From Lachnospiraceae bacterium (GTDB lineage: Bacteria; Bacillota; Clostridia; Lachnospirales; Lachnospiraceae), in contig JAKSSA010000023.1 in assembly GCA_024403335.1 (NCBI GenBank), forward strand, positions 1-36,434: DNA of 36,434 bases, in the 5' to 3' direction. Below are positions 8,231-16,275 of this stretch, piece by piece. The position numbers were made by a program, and so were the translations under genes. The number at the start of each line of letters is the position of its first letter. Positions within the stretch are counted from its first letter, which is position 1. The notes beneath the pieces are model-generated. The model was not told where the DNA came from and made no database searches. It was given only the letters and a program-made list of their open reading frames with translations.

Positions 8231-9883
8231 ATGGATAAACAGATTTTAAGAATTCCTGAGGGAACAAAAGATATTTTTGGATTAAATATAAAGAAGAAAA
8301 GAGAAGTTGAGAAGAAATTAATTGAGAGCTTTGAGGAATATGGCTTTGATGAAGTAAGCCTTCCTTCTTTTGAGTTTTTTGATGTCTTTTCAGATGAAAG
8401 AGGAACAACACCTTCAAAGGATATGTTTAAATTCGTAGACAGAGAGGGTGAAACTTTGGTACTTCGTCCTGATATGACACCTCAGGTTGCAAGATGTGTA
8501 GCTAAATATTATGCTGAAGAAACAAATCCCATAAAGATTTGTTATTTGGGTAATACATTTGTTAATAACAGCGGCTTTAGAGGAAAGCTTAAGGAAAGCA
8601 CTCAGATAGGTGCAGAACTTTTTAATGCTTCTTGTGCAAAAGATGATGCTTTGATGATAGAAATGATGATTAAGGCATTACTTGATGCAGGTGCTAAGAA
8701 GCTTCAGGTAGAGATAGGTATGGCATCTTTTTATAAAGCTTTGGTAAAAGAAGCCTGTCTTGATGAAGAGGAGTCTGCAAAGCTTAAAGAACTTATTTCA
8801 AATAAAAATCTTTTTGCTGTTGAAAGTCTTCTTTCAAATAAAGCTATTCCTGAAGGCTTAAAAGATTTATTTTTACAGTTATCAAAGGTATTTGGAAACT
8901 TTAGCAAGGTAGCTGCATTAATGAACAAAACGGATAATATAGAAGCTTTGAAGGCTTTTGAACGCCTTGAAAGCCTGCATTCAGAGCTTGAAGCAAAGGG
9001 GTTAGAGAAATATATAACCTATGATCTTGGTATGCTGTCTAACTTTGATTATTATACAGGTATTATTTTCCGCGCCTATACTGAAGGCTCCGGTGAACCT
9101 ATTGCAGCAGGTGGAAGATATGATTCACTTCTTTCTCAGTTTGGAAAGGAAAGCCCGGCTATAGGTGTTGCAGTATATGTTGATTCACTTCTTTCAGCAT
9201 TGGAAAAGAATGAACAGGAAGAAGCAAAGAATAATAGCGACTATCTTATTGTTGCATTGGCTAAGGGAAGACTTGCTAATCAGACAATGGAAATGTTCAA
9301 AAAAATCGGAATTGAATGTGAGGAAATATTTGATAAAACAACAAGAAAACTCATATTCGTGAACGAAGAGAAGAAAATGAAATTTTTCCTTGCAAAAGCA
9401 AGTGATGTACCAACTTATGTTGAGTATGGTGCGGCTGATTTAGGTGTAGTAGGTCTTGATACTATATTGGAGGAAGGCCGTCAGCTTTACGAGGTAATGG
9501 ATTTAAATCTTGGCAAGTGCAGGATGTGTGTTGCCGGACCTGAAAGTGCAAGAGAGTTACTTCAGCATGGTGAGTTAATAAGAGTTGCAACAAAGTACCC
9601 TAATATCGCAAAAGATTATTTTGTTAATGTTAAACATCAGACAGTAGAACTTATAAAGTTAAATGGCTCAGTGGAACTTGCTCCGATTGTTTCTTTAGCA
9701 CAGGTTATTGTCGATATTGTTGAAACTGGTTCAACACTTCGTGAGAACGGACTTAAAGTTTTAGAGGAAATTTGCAATCTTTCAGCAAGAATGGTAGTTA
9801 ATCAGGTAAGTCTTAAATTGAAGGCTGATAAGATAAATGAACTTATCGATAACATGAGAGAGGTTTTGAGAGAACAGCAGTAA
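8231..9883 (+). CDS. hisZG: HisZ-HisG fusion: ATP phosphoribosyltransferase with regulatory domain
   Basis: One uninterrupted 550-codon frame joins two normally separate proteins. Residues 1-~325 are HisZ, a catalytically inactive histidyl-tRNA-synthetase-like regulatory subunit (LRPDMTPQVARC, STQIGAEL, GGRYDSLLSQFG). Residues ~336-550 are a short-form HisG, which makes phosphoribosyl-ATP from ATP and PRPP, the first step of histidine synthesis (VALAKGRL, YGAADLGVVGLD, and the PRPP-loop-like ETGSTLRENG). The junction is a short Glu/Asn-rich linker (~322-336). Short HisG depends on HisZ, so fusing them fixes the ratio. The start ATG at 8231 has AGAGG upstream. Feedback inhibition by histidine through HisZ is known for the family; I infer it here. 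Confidence 0.92.
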   Translation: MDKQILRIPEGTKDIFGLNIKKKREVEKKLIESFEEYGFDEVSLPSFEFFDVFSDERGTTPSKDMFKFVDREGETLVLRPDMTPQVARCVAKYYAEETNPIKICYLGNTFVNNSGFRGKLKESTQIGAELFNASCAKDDALMIEMMIKALLDAGAKKLQVEIGMASFYKALVKEACLDEEESAKLKELISNKNLFAVESLLSNKAIPEGLKDLFLQLSKVFGNFSKVAALMNKTDNIEALKAFERLESLHSELEAKGLEKYITYDLGMLSNFDYYTGIIFRAYTEGSGEPIAAGGRYDSLLSQFGKESPAIGVAVYVDSLLSALEKNEQEEAKNNSDYLIVALAKGRLANQTMEMFKKIGIECEEIFDKTTRKLIFVNEEKKMKFFLAKASDVPTYVEYGAADLGVVGLDTILEEGRQLYEVMDLNLGKCRMCVAGPESARELLQHGELIRVATKYPNIAKDYFVNVKHQTVELIKLNGSVELAPIVSLAQVIVDIVETGSTLRENGLKVLEEICNLSARMVVNQVSLKLKADKINELIDNMREVLREQQ

Positions 9884-9906
9884 AGGCTTTGCTACGTGGA
9901 GGGAAA

Positions 9907-11196
9907 ATGAAAAAGATAAAAATAACAGAAGAAACAAAAAAAGATATATTGAGTAATCTTCTCAAGAGAAATCCTAACCAGTACGGAAAGTATCAGGAAG
10001 CTGTCGACTCAATCTTAAAGGATGTCAGAGAGAATGGCGAAAAAGCTGTATTTGAATATACCGAGAAATTTGATGGCTTTAAGCTGACAAAAGAAAATTT
10101 TAAAGTAACGAAAGAAGAAATAGATAATGCATATGCATTAGTTGACAGTGAACTTGTTGAAATAATAAAGAGATCAAAGGCAAACATTGTTAAGTATCAT
10201 GAAAAACAGGTGCGCCAAAGCTTTTTTGATGCAGAAGAACCAGGAAAGCTTCTTGGACAAAGGATTACTCCCTTAGAAAGAGTTGGAGTTTATGTACCAG
10301 GTGGTAAGGCCTCTTATCCTTCAACTGTTTTGATGGATGTTTTGCCTGCTTTTGTAGCTGGAGTAAAAGATATAATTGTATGCACACCCTGTAATAAGGA
10401 TGGATTGGTAAATCCTGTTACACTGGTTGCAGCTTCTATAGCAGGTGCGACTGAAATTTATAAATGCGGTGGGGCACAGGCGATTGCTGCTATGGCATAT
10501 GGTATTGAATCAATGAAGAAGGTTGATAAAATTGTAGGCCCTGGTAATATTTATGTAGCTTTAGCTAAGAAGGCAGTATATGGTTATGTAAATATTGACT
10601 CAATTGCAGGCCCAAGTGAAATTTTGGTTTTGGCAGATGAAACAGCAAATCCTAAGTTCGTAGCAGCTGACTTACTTTCACAAGCAGAACATGATGAACT
10701 GGCTTCTTCTATCCTTGTAACAACATCTTCGAAGCTTGCTGATGATGTTTCTACAGAAGTAGAAAAATTTACCGAAGTCCTTTCCAGAAAGGGAATTATC
10801 GAAAAATCACTTGAAAACTATGGTTATTTGCTGGTTGCAGATAATATGGAGGATGCTATATCTGTTGTAAATGAGATTGCTTCTGAACATTTGGAAATTA
10901 TAACAAAAGATCCATGGGATACGATGACGAAGGTAAGAAATGCAGGTGCAATATTCCTTGGAGAATATTCTTCAGAACCTTTAGGAGATTATTTTGCAGG
11001 TCCTAATCACACACTTCCTACTAATGGAACAGCAAGATTTTTCTCACCTCTTTCAGTTGATGATTTTATTAAGAAATCAAGTGTAATTTTTTACTCAAAG
11101 GATGCTTTGAAGGAAGTTAAAGATGATATAGTTGCATTTGCCAAATCAGAAGGACTTACAGCACATGCAAATTCAATCAGTGTAAGATTTGAGTAG
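9907..11196 (+). CDS. hisD: Histidinol dehydrogenase
   Basis: This 429-residue enzyme oxidises L-histidinol to L-histidine in two NAD-dependent steps, the end of the pathway. Typical segments are GVYVPGGKASYPST, CGGAQAIAAMAYG, VDKIVGPGNIYVA, DSIAGPSEILVLAD, the zinc-site QAEHDELAS and the C-terminal AGPNHTLPTNGTARF. ATG 9907 is preferred since GGAGGG lies 4-9 bases upstream; a TTG at 9889 would add six residues without a site. It follows hisZG by 23 bases and clearly belongs to that operon. Length is normal for the family. Confidence 0.95.
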   Translation: MKKIKITEETKKDILSNLLKRNPNQYGKYQEAVDSILKDVRENGEKAVFEYTEKFDGFKLTKENFKVTKEEIDNAYALVDSELVEIIKRSKANIVKYHEKQVRQSFFDAEEPGKLLGQRITPLERVGVYVPGGKASYPSTVLMDVLPAFVAGVKDIIVCTPCNKDGLVNPVTLVAASIAGATEIYKCGGAQAIAAMAYGIESMKKVDKIVGPGNIYVALAKKAVYGYVNIDSIAGPSEILVLADETANPKFVAADLLSQAEHDELASSILVTTSSKLADDVSTEVEKFTEVLSRKGIIEKSLENYGYLLVADNMEDAISVVNEIASEHLEIITKDPWDTMTKVRNAGAIFLGEYSSEPLGDYFAGPNHTLPTNGTARFFSPLSVDDFIKKSSVIFYSKDALKEVKDDIVAFAKSEGLTAHANSISVRFE

Positions 11197-11243
11197 AGTT
11201 AAGATATAAATAAATTATTAAACTTTGTCAGAAAGGAAGCTTT

Positions 11244-11831
11244 ATGGAACGAAAGGCATTTGTGAAAAGAGTTACCGGTGAAACTGAAATAGTTGTTAAT
11301 ATAAATTTGGATGGAACAGGTAAATCTTCAATTAATACAGGAATAGGCTTTTTTGATCACATGCTTACAGCACTTTCAAAGCATTCACTTATTGATATGG
11401 AGGTTGAATGTAAAGGTGATCTTAATGTAGATAATCATCATACCGTTGAGGATGTTGGCATTGTAATTGGTCAGGCTATTTTACAGGCTGTGGGAGATAA
11501 GAAGTCAATTGTAAGATTTGGTAATTTTTATTTGCCAATGGATGATTCTTTAGTGCTTTGTGCTCTTGATTTGTCAGGACGTCCTTATTATTGCTCAGAT
11601 TTTGGGTTTACAAATGAAATTATTGGCAGCTTTGAGGCTCAGCTTATTGATGAATTTTTCTACTCAGTTTCATATTCTGCAATGATGAATATTCATTTTT
11701 GCAAGATGAGAGGAAAAAATGCCCATCATATTTGTGAAGCAGCTTTTAAGGCTTTTGCTAAAGCATTGATGGAAGCAGTAAGCATTAATGCAAGAATTGA
11801 AGACGTTTTGTCAACTAAAGGAACACTATAA
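11244..11831 (+). CDS. hisB: Imidazoleglycerol-phosphate dehydratase
   Basis: This 195-residue monofunctional HisB converts imidazoleglycerol phosphate to imidazole acetol phosphate. The two internal metal-binding motifs are clear: FFDHML and DNHHTVEDVGI in the first half, and ARGKNAHH-like KMRGKNAHHICEA in the second, giving the His clusters that bind manganese. No histidinol-phosphatase domain is attached, as expected in Firmicutes. AGAAAGGAAG precedes ATG 11244. It lies 47 bases after hisD and 21 before hisA. A hisH gene is often found here in other genomes but is missing. Confidence 0.95.
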   Translation: MERKAFVKRVTGETEIVVNINLDGTGKSSINTGIGFFDHMLTALSKHSLIDMEVECKGDLNVDNHHTVEDVGIVIGQAILQAVGDKKSIVRFGNFYLPMDDSLVLCALDLSGRPYYCSDFGFTNEIIGSFEAQLIDEFFYSVSYSAMMNIHFCKMRGKNAHHICEAAFKAFAKALMEAVSINARIEDVLSTKGTL

Positions 11832-11852
11832 TAAAAAGAAGAAGGAATTAAT

Positions 11853-12581
11853 ATGCGACTTTATCCTGCAATAGATTTACTCGATGGCAAAGCTGTCAGA
11901 CTGAAAAGAGGAGATTATGCCGAAGTTACAGTATATTCCGATACTCCTTGGGAAGTTGCCTGCAGCTTTGAAAAAATGGGTGCTGATTTCATTCATCTTG
12001 TTGACTTAAATGGTGCAAAGGACGGAGAAAGAGTAAACGAAGAAACTGTTAAGAAGATTGTTTCAAGTGTTAATATCGGGACTGAAATCGGTGGCGGAAT
12101 CAGAAACTTAGATGATATCGAAGCATACTTAAAAGCCGGAATTACAAGAGTAATAATTGGTACAAAAGCAGTAACAAATCCTGAGTTTGTAAAAGAGGCA
12201 GTTGAAAAGTTTGGAAGCGACAGAATTGTTGTAGGGATTGATGCAAAGAATGGATTTGTTGCCACAAGAGGCTGGCTTGATGTAAGTGTTTTAAGCGCTG
12301 TGGAACTTGGCTTAAAGATGAAAAGCTTTGGGGTGAAGACAGTAATTTATACGGACATATCAAAAGATGGCTGCATGATGGGACCAAATTACGAAGAAAC
12401 CTTGAAGCTTAAGAATGAAACAGGACTTGAAGTAGTTTTGTCAGGAGGGATTTCTTCCTTAGAAGATGTAAAAAAGGCTAATGATTATGGCATGAACGGT
12501 ACAATACTTGGAAAAGCATTATATGAGGGTGTTTTTACGGTAAAGGATGCAGTTGCTTTAATTTCAGGGAGGCAGATGTGA
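11853..12581 (+). CDS. hisA: ProFAR isomerase (phosphoribosylformimino-AICAR ribotide isomerase)
   Basis: This is a 242-residue TIM-barrel isomerase of histidine synthesis that converts ProFAR to PRFAR. N-terminal [14 protein letters not shown] gives the first catalytic Asp (residue 8), VVGIDAKNG gives the second, and phosphate-binding loops GGGIRN and SGGIS are intact. The HisA-specific segments [10 protein letters not shown] and [14 protein letters not shown] distinguish it from HisF. Its stop overlaps the GTG start of hisIE by 4 bases. Because no HisF is encoded nearby, the product PRFAR must be used by an enzyme coded elsewhere. Confidence 0.95.
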   Translation: MRLYPAIDLLDGKAVRLKRGDYAEVTVYSDTPWEVACSFEKMGADFIHLVDLNGAKDGERVNEETVKKIVSSVNIGTEIGGGIRNLDDIEAYLKAGITRVIIGTKAVTNPEFVKEAVEKFGSDRIVVGIDAKNGFVATRGWLDVSVLSAVELGLKMKSFGVKTVIYTDISKDGCMMGPNYEETLKLKNETGLEVVLSGGISSLEDVKKANDYGMNGTILGKALYEGVFTVKDAVALISGRQM

Positions 12582-13720
12582 AAGAAATAATAGTTAAAAT
12601 AGAAAAAGAAAAGTTTAAAGATAAGTTGTTTGACAGAGTAGAGGAATTGTCTGCTTTGGGTGCTGATGGCTTTTTCATATGCAGCACTGTAACAGATGAT
12701 GAAGGACATAATGCTTTTCTTGAAGAAATAAGGGAAATAGTTAAAGAGCTTGATGTAAAGGTTTATCTTGGAACAAAAGCACTTCGTTTTGAAGATATTA
12801 AGAAGGCTTTGTATACAGGTGCTGAGAAATTTGTAGTACCCTGCCAGAGTGCATTAAAGGCAGATAAAGCGTTAGAAGAAGGAATTGATAGATTTGGTGA
12901 AAAAAGAGTTATTGAAATAAAAGAAGAACAGCTTTTTGAAGGAAATTTATCAGAAAGAGAAAAAATAGCTAAGCTTTTACAAGGAGAAAATGAATTTGTT
13001 GTTATAGACGAAGCTGTAGTTTTAAAAGAAAGCCTTCATGTTATAAAGAAGGATTTACTTGATTTGGGAATAGAGATGAATACCTTTCTTGCAGCTCCGG
13101 ATTTTAAGAGTTTGAAAAAAGATGACAAGGGACTTGTTACTGCAGTCGTTAAAGATTTTAAAAGTGGTGAAGTGTTAATGGTTGCATATATGAATGAGGA
13201 GTCTTATAACCTTACACTTGCGACAGGTCGTATGACTTATTATTCCCGCTCAAGAAAAAAGATATGGCTTAAAGGCGAAACGACAGGTCATTTTCAGTAT
13301 GTAAAGGAACTTAGAATGGATTGTGATGGAGATGCATTACTTGCTACTGTAAGACAGATTGGAAATGCCTGCCACACAGGTAATTATTCATGCTTTTATA
13401 CACAGATAGCAAAGGCCTCAGGAAGAACAATTAAGGAAAATACTGATAAGATTTTAACCGAAGTTTATAATACGATTCTTGACAGAAAGTTAAATCCCAA
13501 AGAGGGCTCATATACCAATTATCTTTTCGATAAGGGTATTGATAAGATACTTAAAAAATGCGGAGAAGAAGCAACAGAAATAGTTATAGCAGCTAAAAAT
13601 CCTGATAAGGAAGATTTGAAGTATGAGATTGCTGATTTTCTTTATCATGTCAGTGTTTTGATGGTTGAAAGAAATCTTTCATGGAATGATGTTTTCGATG
13701 AGCTTGCCAACAGACATTAG
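12578..13720 (+). CDS. hisIE: HisIE with an N-terminal degenerate HisA/HisF-like half barrel
   Basis: This 380-residue protein has three parts. Residues ~1-165 resemble one half of a HisA/HisF barrel ([11 protein letters not shown], then [25 protein letters not shown], then a FGEKRVIEI strand), but the catalytic Asp residues and the Gly-rich phosphate loop are gone. Residues ~175-280 are phosphoribosyl-AMP cyclohydrolase ([36 protein letters not shown]). Residues ~290-380 are phosphoribosyl-ATP pyrophosphatase ([28 protein letters not shown]). The last two catalyse steps 2 and 3 of the pathway and look intact. The start GTG has GGGAGG upstream and overlaps hisA. A usual HisIE is near 200-230 residues, so the front domain is a true extra. 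Its role is unknown, perhaps structural. Confidence 0.92.
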   Translation: MKEIIVKIEKEKFKDKLFDRVEELSALGADGFFICSTVTDDEGHNAFLEEIREIVKELDVKVYLGTKALRFEDIKKALYTGAEKFVVPCQSALKADKALEEGIDRFGEKRVIEIKEEQLFEGNLSEREKIAKLLQGENEFVVIDEAVVLKESLHVIKKDLLDLGIEMNTFLAAPDFKSLKKDDKGLVTAVVKDFKSGEVLMVAYMNEESYNLTLATGRMTYYSRSRKKIWLKGETTGHFQYVKELRMDCDGDALLATVRQIGNACHTGNYSCFYTQIAKASGRTIKENTDKILTEVYNTILDRKLNPKEGSYTNYLFDKGIDKILKKCGEEATEIVIAAKNPDKEDLKYEIADFLYHVSVLMVERNLSWNDVFDELANRH

Positions 13721-13729
13721 AATAAATAC

Positions 13730-13757
13730 TTGCAAAATTGTTCGTATTTGGTATAAT
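13730..13757 (+). promoter_or_regulatory. Promoter of the asp23/yqhY gene
   Basis: TTGCAA (13730-13735), 16 bases, TATAAT (13752-13757), with TGG just before the -10 box as an extended -10. The predicted RNA start (~13764) lies inside the 5' arm of the his terminator hairpin, leaving a leader of about 75 bases. Confidence 0.7.
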
Positions 13758-13759
13758 AT

Positions 13760-13798
13760 CAGGGTAGTGTGATTATTTTATTCACACGCCCTGTTTTT
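13760..13798 (+). terminator. Terminator of the his operon
   Basis: CAGGG (13760-13764) pairs with CCCTG (13789-13793) and GTGTGA (13767-13772) with TCACAC (13782-13787). A small TA/G internal loop separates the two helices, and five T follow. RNA starting from the overlapping promoter would lack most of the outer helix, so it may escape termination. Confidence 0.75.
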
Positions 13799-13840
13799 GA
13801 TTAATGATTTTGTACTTTGAAATATATATAGGAGGTAACG

Positions 13841-14200
13841 ATGCAGGAAGAAAACATGAAAAATGAACTTGGAACATTGCAGATTGCCAAGGATGTTATA
13901 GCAACATTAACTGCATATGCGGCAACCGAAGTTGAGGGTGTCGAGGCTTTAAATGGTAATTTATCACATGATATTATTGGTCAGGTTGGCGTAAAAAACA
14001 ATTGCAAGGGAATTAAGGTTGCACTTAACGGTAAGAAGGTTACCGTTGATTTGGCATTAATAGTTAAGTACGGATATAGTATTTCCAAACTTGCTGAAAG
14101 TGTTCAGATTAACGTTACCAATGCGATTTCAAACATGCTTGGATTTGAAACCGAAAAAATTAATTTGAAATTTGTCAGCGTTGATATGGCTGATGCATAG
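13841..14200 (+). CDS. yqhY: Asp23/Gls24 family protein (YqhY-like)
   Basis: This small 119-residue protein of the Asp23 (DUF322) family has ATEVEGVEALNG near residue 30 and the KKVTVDLALIVKYG strand plus a helix-rich C-terminus. No signal peptide or membrane helix is present. In Firmicutes this paralogue commonly sits just before nusB, as here, and in Bacillus it is linked to acetyl-CoA carboxylase genes; no acc gene is seen in this window. The exact function is not settled. AGGAGG precedes ATG 13841 by 5 bases, the strongest ribosome site in this region. It has its own promoter and its own terminator-like hairpin, so it is probably made largely as a single-gene message. Confidence 0.88.
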   Translation: MQEENMKNELGTLQIAKDVIATLTAYAATEVEGVEALNGNLSHDIIGQVGVKNNCKGIKVALNGKKVTVDLALIVKYGYSISKLAESVQINVTNAISNMLGFETEKINLKFVSVDMADA

Positions 14201-14220
14201 TTAGTGATAGAGACATTATT

Positions 14221-14246
14221 GGGGATACTTTGTATTCCCTGTTTTT
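14221..14246 (+). terminator. Terminator-like hairpin after yqhY
   Basis: GGGGATAC (14221-14228) pairs with GTATTCCC (14232-14239), with one G-T pair and a three-base loop, and is followed by TG and five T. The tight loop and interrupted T-run suggest partial termination. Confidence 0.65.
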
Positions 14247-14267
14247 ATGTAATGATTAAGTGATTTA

Positions 14268-14295
14268 TTTACTAAAATAAACAAAGAATTATATT
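14268..14295 (+). promoter_or_regulatory. Possible weak promoter of the nusB operon
   Basis: TTTACT (14268-14273), 16 bases, TATATT (14290-14295). Both boxes depart from consensus and the area is AT-rich, so this is only a candidate. The position between terminator and nusB is what makes it worth listing. Confidence 0.35.
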
Positions 14296-14315
14296 TTCTT
14301 ATTACGGAGTTTGAT

Positions 14316-14810
14316 ATGGCAGAGAAAAAAATGGGTAAGGATATAAAGGAAATTAATCGCAGAAAACGTATATGGCTTTTACAGTTGCTTTTTGAACAGG
14401 AATATTATGAAGCTTCTGATATTGAAGAAATGTTATGCCTTTTTAAGGAAAGCTTTGCTGTTAATGATGATCCTGATGATGAAGATGTTGTTGCTGATAC
14501 AAATGGTGACTTTGATTCAGTTGCAGATAAATTCCGTAATATGTTTGCAAAGCTTGGTGAAATTGACTCTGTTATTGAAAAACTGACAGTAGGATGGAAG
14601 CTTGACCGAATTGGAAAGTGTGAACTTCAGGCTATCAGAATAGCAGTATATGAGATTTATTTCAGCAAAGACACCCCTGTTAAAGTATCTGTAAATGAGG
14701 CAGTCGAGCTTGCGAAAATGTTCGGTAATGAAAACGGTGGTGCATTCGTAAATGGTGTATTGGCTAAGAGTGAAGCTGTAAAGGCTACCAAACAGGAAGT
14801 AAATGAGTAA
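14316..14810 (+). CDS. nusB: Transcription antitermination factor NusB
   Basis: This 164-residue helical protein joins NusE, NusA and NusG on boxA RNA to keep RNA polymerase going through rRNA operons. It starts with a basic segment containing RRKRIWLLQLLFEQEY, and the C-terminal half has WKLDRIGKCELQAIRIAVYEI and the NEAVELAKMFGNENGGAFVNGVL family signature. Residues ~50-70 contain an acidic insertion (PDDEDVVAD), making it some 20 residues longer than usual. ATG 14316 has ACGGAG upstream. Its last codons overlap the xseA start by 8 bases, so the pair is translationally coupled. Confidence 0.93.
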   Translation: MAEKKMGKDIKEINRRKRIWLLQLLFEQEYYEASDIEEMLCLFKESFAVNDDPDDEDVVADTNGDFDSVADKFRNMFAKLGEIDSVIEKLTVGWKLDRIGKCELQAIRIAVYEIYFSKDTPVKVSVNEAVELAKMFGNENGGAFVNGVLAKSEAVKATKQEVNE

Positions 14811-16077
14811 AGATTATTCAGTAAGTGATATATTTGAAATGGTTTCTGATATGTTCAGGAACAATCCTTTCTTACGAGGTATAAAAGTTAGTGGTGAGAT
14901 AAGCCAGTTTAATGTTTGGAATGGACTTCACATATACCTTGGAATTAAGGATGCCCAGTCTGAACTAAAAGCTACGGCTTTTAATTTCAGAGAAAAAGGA
15001 ATTGATCCAAGACAGTTTAAAATGGGAGATAAGGTCGTATTGTATGGTGACCTTTCTGTCAATAAAAAAGGATCGCAGATAACATTAAATGTTTTAAGAA
15101 TTGAAAAGGCAGGAATAAGTGAATTTTATCAGAAGTTTTTGCAGATGAAACAAAAGCTTGAAGCAGAAGGACTTTTTGATGCTTCTAAAAAGAAGGCTTT
15201 GCCAAAATATGCAAAAAATTTTGGAATAGTTACAGCAAAAGATGGAGCCGCATTGCAGGACATTTTAAGAAATGCAAAAGACAGGAATCCTTATGTAAAG
15301 CCTTATTTGTATCCTGCAAAGGTGCAAGGTGAGGGAGCAGCATTAAGTATTGCTAAAGGTATTAAAGCGTTAGATGCGCTTGGACTTGATTTCATAATAG
15401 TTGGAAGGGGCGGTGGCTCTCCTGAAGAATTATGGGCTTTTAATGAAGAAATTGTTGCAAGAGCTATTGCAGAGGCAAAGACTCCAATTATATCTGCTGT
15501 AGGACATGAAGTTGACTTTTCAATTTCTGACTTTGTTGCTGATGTCAGAGCAGCAACACCAACCCATGCAGCGGTTATAGGTATTTATGAGTATAGCTTT
15601 CTTGAAGCTGAAATAGGAAACCGCCAGTTAGAACTATCTGCACTTATGAAGAAAAAACTTACAGATAGTAAAAACCGGGTTGAAAAAAGAAAGATTGCTT
15701 TGTCAGCAGTTTCACCTGTAAATGTTTTAAAACATAAGAAAGAAATACTTAATAATTATCGTGAAAGACTTGGCTATCGTATTCAAGGCAAAATAAAAAA
15801 AGCATATGACTGTGATGAAATGTTGAAAAAAGATTTACAGCAGTGTATGAAACAAAAGCTTCAAAAGAAACATCATATTCTTGATGTTTTAATAACCAGA
15901 ATGGCTGAGGCTAATCCTGTAAAGAAATTGAAAAGCGGTTATGCCAGAATAAGTAAGGGCGACGATAAAGTGGTTTCAATAAATCAGGTAGAGAAAGATG
16001 ATAAGCTTATTTTGGATTTACTTGATGGCAGCATTGAAACTTTGGTTATTGGAAAAGAGGAAAAAACATATGGCTGA
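14803..16077 (+). CDS. xseA: Exodeoxyribonuclease VII large subunit
   Basis: This 424-residue catalytic subunit of exonuclease VII degrades single-stranded DNA from both ends in mismatch and damage repair. The N-terminal OB-fold covers ~1-100 (LRGIKVSGEISQFNVW); the nuclease core has FGIVTAKDGAAL, IIVGRGGGSPEELWAFN and SAVGHEVDFSISDFVADVRAATPTHAA segments typical of the family. A coiled helix region follows (~255-360) and the C-terminus has LKSGYARI. It overlaps both nusB (8 bases) and xseB (8 bases). In Bacillus a folD gene often lies between nusB and xseA; it is absent here. Confidence 0.95.
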   Translation: MSKDYSVSDIFEMVSDMFRNNPFLRGIKVSGEISQFNVWNGLHIYLGIKDAQSELKATAFNFREKGIDPRQFKMGDKVVLYGDLSVNKKGSQITLNVLRIEKAGISEFYQKFLQMKQKLEAEGLFDASKKKALPKYAKNFGIVTAKDGAALQDILRNAKDRNPYVKPYLYPAKVQGEGAALSIAKGIKALDALGLDFIIVGRGGGSPEELWAFNEEIVARAIAEAKTPIISAVGHEVDFSISDFVADVRAATPTHAAVIGIYEYSFLEAEIGNRQLELSALMKKKLTDSKNRVEKRKIALSAVSPVNVLKHKKEILNNYRERLGYRIQGKIKKAYDCDEMLKKDLQQCMKQKLQKKHHILDVLITRMAEANPVKKLKSGYARISKGDDKVVSINQVEKDDKLILDLLDGSIETLVIGKEEKTYG

Positions 16078-16264
16078 AAATACAAATCTTGAAGGACTTA
16101 TGCAGGAAATAGATGTCATTTTAAAAGAGATTGAAAATGATAATACTTCACTTGAAAAGGCATTTGATTTATATAAAAACGGAATGGAAAAAGTTAAAGC
16201 CTGCAATGATATTGTGAAAAAAGTTGAGCAGGAAGTAACGATTATAGAAAGCAGTATGGCTTAA
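16070..16264 (+). CDS. xseB: Exodeoxyribonuclease VII small subunit
   Basis: This 64-residue helical hairpin protein binds the XseA helices and is needed for enzyme assembly. The conserved pattern LEGLMQEIDVILKEIENDNTSLEKAFDLYKNGM is seen in pieces: a first helix with LEKAFDLYKNGM and a second with CNDIVKKVEQE. ATG 16070, with GAGG 9 bases upstream, matches the family start; a longer open frame back to 15998 lies wholly inside xseA and is not translated sequence. Overlap with xseA suggests coupled translation and a fixed subunit ratio. Confidence 0.92.
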   Translation: MAENTNLEGLMQEIDVILKEIENDNTSLEKAFDLYKNGMEKVKACNDIVKKVEQEVTIIESSMA

Positions 16265-16275
16265 AGGGGATTATT

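Noticed and set aside
9124-9196. Direct repeat of GATTCACTTCTTTC, 57 bases apart
   Set aside because: Both copies code for DSLLS in hisZG in the same frame and are explained by shared codons near the end of the HisZ domain; nothing else around them is repeated.
15998-16069. Longer xseB reading
   Set aside because: It lies entirely inside xseA, has no ribosome site, and the family begins near the chosen ATG 16070.
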